A DNA stretch of 64,000 bases from NCBI RefSeq assembly GCF_002198655.1, contig NZ_MWLN01000184.1:1-64000 (forward strand), in the 5' to 3' direction. Shown piece by piece: positions 58,931 through 64,000 of this stretch. How positions within the stretch are numbered: position 1 is the stretch's first letter; every line of letters starts with the position of its first letter. This stretch comes from Kineosporia sp. A_224 (GTDB lineage Bacteria > Actinomycetota > Actinomycetes > Actinomycetales > Kineosporiaceae). Position numbers and translations under genes: made by a program. Under the pieces are notes generated by a model. The model was not told the origin of the DNA and did no database searches. It worked only from the letters and a program-made list of their open reading frames with translations.

Positions 58931-58963
58931 AAGGGCGGTCCCCCGAAAGGGGGGCCGCCCTTT
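58931..58963 (+). terminator. Strong terminator after the multicopper oxidase
   Basis: A 14-bp stem (AAGGGCGGTCCCCC with its complement, one G-T pair), a GAAA tetraloop and a following TTT form a standard intrinsic terminator 46 bp after the stop. Confidence 0.9.
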
Positions 58964-58975
58964 CCCGTACCCGTC

Positions 58976-59206
58976 TCAGGGCGTCAGGGCGTGCGCCGGA
59001 CCCCGCGCGGCGCGCGCCGACGAGCGCGAGCACGGCCAGACGCTGCCGCAGACGATGCAGAAGCCGCCCTCGGCCTCGTGGGCGAACCGCGGCGCGGGAG
59101 CCCCGGCCTGCCGCTCCCCCTCGCCACCGGGACGGTCCGGGGCGCGGTGCCTGCCGCGGGGGCGGCGCTCCGCCGCGACGTCACGAGCCTGCTCGACCTC
59201 TGTCAT
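58976..59206 (-). CDS. Small protein with C-terminal CxxC motif
   Basis: A 76-aa hydrophilic, Arg-rich protein. Near its C-terminus it has GFCIVCGSVWPC, a C-x2-C-x5-C pattern suggesting a zinc knuckle. ATG at 59206; an upstream extension is possible. It is monocistronic, ending 13 bp from the terminator of the convergent oxidase gene. Short actinobacterial proteins with a similar CxxCGxxWPC ending come to mind, but no function is known. Confidence 0.62.
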   Translation of the reverse strand: MTEVEQARDVAAERRPRGRHRAPDRPGGEGERQAGAPAPRFAHEAEGGFCIVCGSVWPCSRSSARAARGPAHALTP

Positions 59207-59365
59207 GGGCGCATGATCGCCCGACGACGGACCGGTGTACCTCACCTGTGCGTCAACCCCGGGTCAAGCCTGCACCCGCCGGCTGAGCCACCGGGTGCAC
59301 CCGTGATGACGTGTGCGTCACGGGGATTCGGCTCCGGCGCCGCATCGGCGCTACGGTCCGGACCC

Positions 59366-60892
59366 ATGGCCGCAGGACCGCTCGTCGAGCACCGCGCGCC
59401 GCCCGCCGGGCCGGACCCCGGTGGACCGTTCGGCCGGCGGGGCCGGGCCGCGGCGATCGCGGTCATGATGCTCGTCGCGACGGTGCTGCGGCTCGCCGGT
59501 CTCGGCCGCGAGAGCCTCTGGGTGGACGAGGGCTACACCGCCTACCTCGCGCGGCTCACGCCGCTGGGCTACGTCGACGACGTCCGGCACACGGTCCGCA
59601 ACATCCTGCCGCCGCTGTACTTCGCCCTCATGCACTACTGGACGGCGGTCGCCGGCAGCTCCGAGGTGATGCTGCGCCTGCCGTCCGTCGTGGCCGGCGT
59701 GCTCGTCGTCCCGCTCGTGCACGCCCTCATGACGCGGCTGTTCGACCCGGTCACCGGGCTGCTGGGTGCCGGTGCGACGACGGTGTCGCTGTTCCAGCTG
59801 CAGTACTCGCAGGAAGCCCGGATGTACGAGCTCCTCGCGCTGCTGTCCGTCGCGTCGCTCTACCTGCTCGTCCGCCTGCTCGACGAAGGGCGCACGTGGC
59901 AGGTCACCGCCCTGGCGGTCACCGACGCCCTCGTCGTCTGGACGCACCACTACGGGGCCCTCCTGCTCGTCGCCGAGGCCGGGTTCGTCGTCGTGCTGGC
60001 CCTGGCCCGGGACGTCGACGGACGGACGCTGCGGCGGTGGCTGGCGTCCAGGCTGGTGCTCGGCGTGCTCGTCCTCCCCTGGGCCCTGTTCTTCGTGGAC
60101 CAGCTGGACAAGGTCGGGGCGTACCCCTGGCTGCCGCCGGTCACGGTCGGCTCGGTCCGTGGCGTGCTCGAGCACTTCGCCGGCTCGCCAGGGGCGCTCG
60201 GGGTCTGCGCCGCGCTGACGCTCGTGGGGCTGGTCGCGCACCGCGGGCTGCCGCGCCGGCTGCTCGCCCGGCGCAGGCTGACGCCCGCGGACCGGGGCTA
60301 CCTGCTCCTGTGGACGGCGTTCGCGGTCCCGGTCCTGCTCGCGGTCGGGTACTCCGTCGTCGCGTCGCCGGTCTTCGGGCGCAAGTACCTCATCGCGTCG
60401 TCCGTGGCGTTCCTCATGCTCGCCGTGGTCGGTGCCCGGGCGCTCCCGGGCCGGCTCCTGCCCGTCGCGGCGCTCGTCCTGGTCGTCGCGGTGTCCGGCC
60501 CGCAGTACGTGCACTTCTACCGGGACGTGAACAAGGACCAGTGGCGGGAGAGCACCGCCTACCTCGAGGCGAACGCGGCGCCCGGGGACCTCGTGCTCTT
60601 CAACGCCGGGTACACGCTGCAGAACGGGTACGGGGCCTACGCGCGGCGCACCGACCTGGAGACCCGGCCCTTCCCCGCAGGGAGCGAGGAGTTCTCGCTG
60701 CAACCGACCCGCGCCGACCTCGACACCCTGGCCGGCCTCGTCGCCGGGCGACGGCACGCGTGGGTCGTCTACTCCCAGAGCCACGACGAGGGGTTCACGA
60801 TCGCCGAGGAGCTCGGAGCGCTGTCCACCGGCGGTGAGTGCACCGAGTTCGTGGCGATCTCGGTGTGCCGCTACGACCTGCCGGCCGGCTGA
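59366..60892 (+). CDS. GT39/PMT-like membrane glycosyltransferase
   Basis: A 508-aa integral membrane protein with about 11 helices. The first extracytoplasmic loop has ESLWVDEGYTAY, whose Asp-Glu pair is the catalytic/metal motif of GT-C mannosyltransferases, and LQYSQEARMYELLAL is a second family block. A soluble C-terminal domain follows. It probably moves a sugar from a polyprenyl-phosphate donor to a surface glycan or protein. ATG at 59366 chosen to place the first helix 30 residues in. It overlaps the convergent GT2 gene by 22 bp, which may make the lipid-linked donor. Confidence 0.88.
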   Translation: MAAGPLVEHRAPPAGPDPGGPFGRRGRAAAIAVMMLVATVLRLAGLGRESLWVDEGYTAYLARLTPLGYVDDVRHTVRNILPPLYFALMHYWTAVAGSSEVMLRLPSVVAGVLVVPLVHALMTRLFDPVTGLLGAGATTVSLFQLQYSQEARMYELLALLSVASLYLLVRLLDEGRTWQVTALAVTDALVVWTHHYGALLLVAEAGFVVVLALARDVDGRTLRRWLASRLVLGVLVLPWALFFVDQLDKVGAYPWLPPVTVGSVRGVLEHFAGSPGALGVCAALTLVGLVAHRGLPRRLLARRRLTPADRGYLLLWTAFAVPVLLAVGYSVVASPVFGRKYLIASSVAFLMLAVVGARALPGRLLPVAALVLVVAVSGPQYVHFYRDVNKDQWRESTAYLEANAAPGDLVLFNAGYTLQNGYGAYARRTDLETRPFPAGSEEFSLQPTRADLDTLAGLVAGRRHAWVVYSQSHDEGFTIAEELGALSTGGECTEFVAISVCRYDLPAG

Positions 60893-61683
60893 ACCCGGCT
60901 GTCGCGGCCGGCGTCCGCCGCGGGCCCGGGGTCGCGCGCCGGGACCGGCTCGAACATCTCGAAGGCCGCCAGCCTGCTGCGCTGGAGCAGGTACTTGCCG
61001 ACCGTCAGCACGGTGCGCGCCGCGTAGACGGTGCTCGCCGCCGTCCCGATCTGCGAGCAGTCGTCCGTGTAGACCGTGGGCACCGGCACGTCACCGATGC
61101 GCATCCGGAAGTACGCGGCCGCGACGAGCAGCTCGGAGTCGAAGGCGAAGCCGTCCGAGAACCTCTCGTACGGCAGGGACCGCAACGCCTGCGCGGAGTA
61201 GGCGCGCATCCCGGTGTGGAACTCGCCGAGGTTCTGCCCGAGGAGCACGTTCTCCATCCCGGTGAGGAGCCGGTTCGCCAGGTACTTGCGCCGTGGCATC
61301 CCCCCGGCGAGCGTCTCGCGGCGCGAGCGGATCCGGTTGCCGAGCACGATGTCGCAGATGCCCAGGCGGATCGGCAGGGTGAGCGCGTCGATCATCCGCG
61401 CGTCGTACTGGCCGTCGGGGTGGAGCATGACGACGATGTCGGCGTCGTCGGCGAGGGCCGCGGTGTAGCACGTCTTCTGGTTGGCGCCGTAGCCGCGGTT
61501 CTGCTCGTGCCGGATGGACGTGAGCCCCAGGTCGACGCTGCGCCGGTAGGTCTCGTCGGAGCTGGCGTCGTCGACGAGGATCATCCGGTTGCGGTACTGG
61601 ACCGGCACGGCCGCCACGGCCCGCGCGAGCGTCCGCTCGGCGTTGTAGGCGGGCAGGACGACGACGACGTCGCTGCGCTGCAC
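60871..61683 (-). CDS. GT2 family glycosyltransferase, polyprenyl-phosphate sugar synthase-like
   Basis: A 270-aa GT-A enzyme without membrane helices. VVVVLPAYNAERTLARAV is the opening, VDDASSDET the nucleotide-sugar site and MLHPDGQYDARMI the DxD-like region. It resembles dolichol-phosphate mannose synthase. It is arranged tail to tail with the GT39-like gene, and the two may act in one pathway. ATG at 61683 follows GAGGTCC. Confidence 0.9.
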   Translation of the reverse strand: MQRSDVVVVLPAYNAERTLARAVAAVPVQYRNRMILVDDASSDETYRRSVDLGLTSIRHEQNRGYGANQKTCYTAALADDADIVVMLHPDGQYDARMIDALTLPIRLGICDIVLGNRIRSRRETLAGGMPRRKYLANRLLTGMENVLLGQNLGEFHTGMRAYSAQALRSLPYERFSDGFAFDSELLVAAAYFRMRIGDVPVPTVYTDDCSQIGTAASTVYAARTVLTVGKYLLQRSRLAAFEMFEPVPARDPGPAADAGRDSRVQPAGRS

Positions 61684-61782
61684 CGGGGACCTCCTCGACC
61701 GACCTCTGACGAACCTCCGCCCCGACGAGCCGGGCGCTGCCCAGCGTGACGGGAGGCGTGCGACCGCGAGGTCAAGCCTTGG

Positions 61783-62757
61783 TCAAGGTTCGGTGCGCAC
61801 CACGGTGGGCCGCGCGGTGACCAGGTACGCCCCGACGAGCACGACCGCCCCGCCGGCGACGACCGGCCAGGCGGGCCGCTCCCCGAGGACCAGCCAGGCG
61901 ACGACGACCCCGAGCGGCGTGACGAGGGTGCTCACGCTCGCCGTGGTCGTCGCGTGCAGGTGCTGCATCGCCCGGGCCAGTGCCGCGTAGAGGAACGCCG
62001 ACCCGACGGCGCCGAGCCAGGCCACCTGCACCCAGCCGGACGCCGACAGGTCGCCGTACTCCGGCCAGCGGTGCGTGCCCAGGACGAGGAGCCCCATGAC
62101 GAGCGCGCCGACGAGGGTCCCCGGGGTGTTGAGCCACCACTGGTCGTACCGGTCGGCCAGCGACCGGGTCGTCACCGAGACCGCCGACCAGACGACCGTG
62201 GCCCCGGCCACGGCGGCGAACCCGGCGAACCACGCCGCGTCCCGGACGAGCGGCCCGCCGTCGCCGGCCCCGCCCGACCCGTCGAGCGACATGAGCGTCA
62301 CCCCGAGGACGGACAGGACGAGCCCGCCGACCTGGACCGCGGTGAGCCGGTGCCGCAGGAACACGACCTCGAGCCCGCCGACGACGACCGGCATGCAGCC
62401 CAGGACGATGGCGCCGACGGCGACGGAGACCCGCTGCTGGCCCCAGGTGTAGAGCAGGTGGAACCCGGCGGAGCCGCCGAGCCCGCACGCGAGGACGGCG
62501 AGCCGGTCCTGCCGGGCGACGGGGGTGCGCCGCCACGGCTGGAGGGTCACGACGAGGGCGAACGCGAGGGCCGAGAAGCCGACCCGGCCGGCGGCGAGCG
62601 CGAGCGGCGAGACCTGCTCGAGGACGAGCTTGATCTGGGTGAACGCGACCGAGCCCACGGCGATGGCGCCGCCGAGCGCGAGCCACGCCCCGCGCCGTCC
62701 GGAGGTCAGGCGCCGTCCGGCGGTCGGGCGCCGTCCGGACGTGAGGGGAGCGGTCAC
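61783..62757 (-). CDS. EamA/DMT-family transporter
   Basis: A 324-aa membrane protein with ten helices in two EamA halves (GGAIAVGSVAFTQIKLVLEQ and GAVGSAFLYAALARAMQHLHATTTAS). It likely exports a metabolite. The N-terminal 22 residues (SGRRPTAGRRLTSGRR) are an Arg-rich repeat from an imperfect tandem DNA repeat, and a later start is possible. It follows the lactonase gene by 23 bp on the same strand and may be cotranscribed. Confidence 0.87.
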   Translation of the reverse strand: MTAPLTSGRRPTAGRRLTSGRRGAWLALGGAIAVGSVAFTQIKLVLEQVSPLALAAGRVGFSALAFALVVTLQPWRRTPVARQDRLAVLACGLGGSAGFHLLYTWGQQRVSVAVGAIVLGCMPVVVGGLEVVFLRHRLTAVQVGGLVLSVLGVTLMSLDGSGGAGDGGPLVRDAAWFAGFAAVAGATVVWSAVSVTTRSLADRYDQWWLNTPGTLVGALVMGLLVLGTHRWPEYGDLSASGWVQVAWLGAVGSAFLYAALARAMQHLHATTTASVSTLVTPLGVVVAWLVLGERPAWPVVAGGAVVLVGAYLVTARPTVVRTEP

Positions 62758-62780
62758 GGCGCACGGTACCGCGCCGCGCC

Positions 62781-63647
62781 TCAGGCAGCCCCGAGGCCGT
62801 AGACCCGGGTCGCGGTCGCGCGCAGCACGGCGTCCCGTTCGGACGGCGAGCAGCCGGCGAGCAGGTCCCGGGCGAGGTCCCAGACGCCCCCGTACGTCGT
62901 GGCGAGCAGGCACACCGGCCAGTCCGAGCCGGCCATGACCCGGTCCGCACCGAAGGCGTCGAGGACGACGTCCGCGAACGGCGCGACCTCCGCCGGCGTC
63001 CACGTGGCCCAGGCCGCCTCGGTGACCAGGCCCGAGAGCTTGCACGTCACGGCGGGCTCGGCGGCGAGGGTCCGCAGGTCGCGGGACCACGGCTCGAGCG
63101 TGCCGGCCGCGACCGGTGGCTTGGCGCAGTGGTCGAGGACGAACCGGCCGTCGGGGACGGCCCGGACCGCCTCGACCGCCGCCGGGAGCTGGTGCGGCAG
63201 GACGAGCAGCTCGTACGCGAGACCCGCCGCGGCCACGGTGGCCAGCCCGCGGACGACGTCCGGTCGGGCGAGCCAGCGCGGGTCCGGCTCGTGCTGCACC
63301 TGGTGCCGGACGGCGCGCAGCCACCGGCCGCCCGGCCCCTCCTGCAGCGCCGCGAGGTCGTCGGCGAGCGCGGGAGAGGTGAGGTCCGCCCACCCGGTGA
63401 CCGCACCGACGAGCGGGTCGCCGTCCGCCAGCGCGAGCAGGTCGGGGGTCTCGTCGGGGCCGACGACCGTCTGGACGAGGACGGTCGTGACGACGCCGCG
63501 GGCGGCCGCCTCCGGGCGCAGGTCGTCGAGGCCGAAGGAGCGCGCGATCGGGGCCATCGCGTCGCCGCGGATCCAGTCCTGGTCGCGGACGGCGAGGTCC
63601 CAGACGTGGTGGTGGGCGTCGACGACCCCGACCGGTCGGGTGGTCAC
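62781..63647 (-). CDS. Amidohydrolase 2 family, L-fuconolactonase-like
   Basis: A 288-aa TIM-barrel hydrolase. VVDAHHHVWDL is the N-terminal metal motif, VLDHCAKPP the central one, and AGSDWPVC carries the catalytic Asp. This branch holds sugar lactonases such as L-fuconolactonase and L-rhamnonolactonase. It overlaps the stop of the upstream aldo-keto reductase, which in fucose pathways makes the lactone, so the pair fits oxidative L-fucose (or L-galactose) breakdown. Confidence 0.9.
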   Translation of the reverse strand: MTTRPVGVVDAHHHVWDLAVRDQDWIRGDAMAPIARSFGLDDLRPEAAARGVVTTVLVQTVVGPDETPDLLALADGDPLVGAVTGWADLTSPALADDLAALQEGPGGRWLRAVRHQVQHEPDPRWLARPDVVRGLATVAAAGLAYELLVLPHQLPAAVEAVRAVPDGRFVLDHCAKPPVAAGTLEPWSRDLRTLAAEPAVTCKLSGLVTEAAWATWTPAEVAPFADVVLDAFGADRVMAGSDWPVCLLATTYGGVWDLARDLLAGCSPSERDAVLRATATRVYGLGAA

Positions 63648-64000
63648 GGCGCCGTCGCGATCGCGTCGAGCTCGGCCCAGAGCGCTTCGGGGACCTCGAC
63701 GTCGAGCAGGGCCAGGTTCTCCTCGAGCTCGGCGCGGCTGCGCGCCCCGGTGAGCACCGACGCGACGGCCGGGTGCCGGAACGGGAACTGCAGGGCCGCG
63801 GCCTTGAGCGGGACGGCGTACCGGGCGCAGGCCGCACCGAGGGCCTGCGCGCGGGCGACGAGGTGGTCGGGCGCGATGCCGTAGTCGAACCGGGCACCGG
63901 GCCGGGGGTCGGCGAGCAGGCCGGAGTTGAAGACCCCGCCGACGACGACGGAGACCCCGCGCTCCAGGGCCAGCGGCATGAGGTCGGCGCCGCCGGAGCG
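63644..64000 (-). CDS. Aldo-keto reductase, L-fucose/D-threo-aldose dehydrogenase-like (5' end beyond the window)
   Basis: The last 118 residues of an aldo-keto reductase; the N-terminal part lies beyond the window edge. ALERGVSVVVGGVFNSGLLADPR and YAVPLKAAALQFPFRHPAVASVLTGARS match the D-threo-aldose 1-dehydrogenase group, which oxidises L-fucose to its lactone with NAD(P). The catalytic Tyr, Lys and Asp would be in the missing part. The stop overlaps the lactonase start (ATGA). Confidence 0.88.
   Translation of the reverse strand, partial: RSGGADLMPLALERGVSVVVGGVFNSGLLADPRPGARFDYGIAPDHLVARAQALGAACARYAVPLKAAALQFPFRHPAVASVLTGARSRAELEENLALLDVEVPEALWAELDAIATAP

Noticed and set aside
62731-62742. 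A further TGTCCGGACA-type regulator site (GTCCGGAC word)
   Set aside because: It lies inside the coding start of the DMT transporter and lacks the flanking T/A; the core word is expected by chance in such GC-rich DNA.
1-64000. tRNA, rRNA, insertion sequence or phage genes
   Set aside because: No cloverleaf-like, rRNA-like, transposase or integrase sequence was recognised by reading; this was not a computed search.

Overview
The window is very GC-rich, densely packed chromosomal DNA of an actinobacterium. Third codon positions are almost all G or C, many starts are GTG or TTG, genes in operons overlap by 1 to 8 bases, and there are Tat lipoprotein, ECF sigma and AfsR/LuxR-type ATPase genes. 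I cannot name the genus. There are no rRNA or tRNA genes, no CRISPR array, no insertion sequence and no phage module.

Region 1 (1-9300) holds isopentenyl-diphosphate isomerase, an FdhF/YdeP molybdopterin oxidoreductase and, upstream of it on the same strand, a heliorhodopsin gene with three 13-bp repeats in its leader. Two coupled TPR-like genes, a small membrane protein, a secreted NodB-type deacetylase, a YeaR-like protein, a GNAT acetyltransferase and a MarR regulator follow. Region 2 (9300-15500) holds an ABC exporter divergent from marR, an FAH-family dehydratase divergent from a LacI regulator, and a secreted GH55-like beta-helix protein with a LacI-type operator.

Region 3 (15550-26800) is the most striking part. 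It is a cst-like persulfide/sulfide locus with rhodaneses, a TauE/SafE permease running in frame into a persulfide dioxygenase-rhodanese protein, a SLAC1/TehA channel, two FAD-dependent SQR-like enzymes, a CsoR/CstR-type regulator lacking the copper-ligand His, and two paralogous Cys-rich microproteins. Three palindromes of the form ATACCCC-N2-GGGGTAT lie in its promoters, and a fourth lies 9 kb away in front of a cysteine desulfurase-like/PIG-L operon. A second motif, TGTMCGGACA, precedes the first rhodanese, a GntR/UTRA regulator and the type II SQR, which suggests a second overlapping regulon.

Region 4 (26960-36000) holds a methyltransferase, a two-component system whose sensor has a Met/Gly-rich extracellular segment next to a secreted Met/Gly-rich DUF2202 protein, the remote cysteine desulfurase-like operon, an NmrA-like protein, and a TetR/lipase pair sharing a 47-bp palindrome.

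Region 5 (36000-50850) looks like one catabolic island for an aromatic or similar alcohol. A minus-strand operon encodes aldehyde and alcohol dehydrogenases, a Liv-type ABC importer and an acyl-CoA ligase. A divergent set encodes a VanA/VanB-type oxygenase with a 65-aa protein between its subunits. LuxR-ATPase and IclR regulators accompany them.

Region 6 (50820-64000) holds a two-component system divergent from a 1957-aa secreted multicopper oxidase with FN3 repeats, with three 11-bp-spaced response-regulator boxes between them. Two glycosyltransferases, a DMT exporter, and a lactonase/aldo-keto reductase pair resembling L-fucose oxidation follow; the last gene runs off the window.
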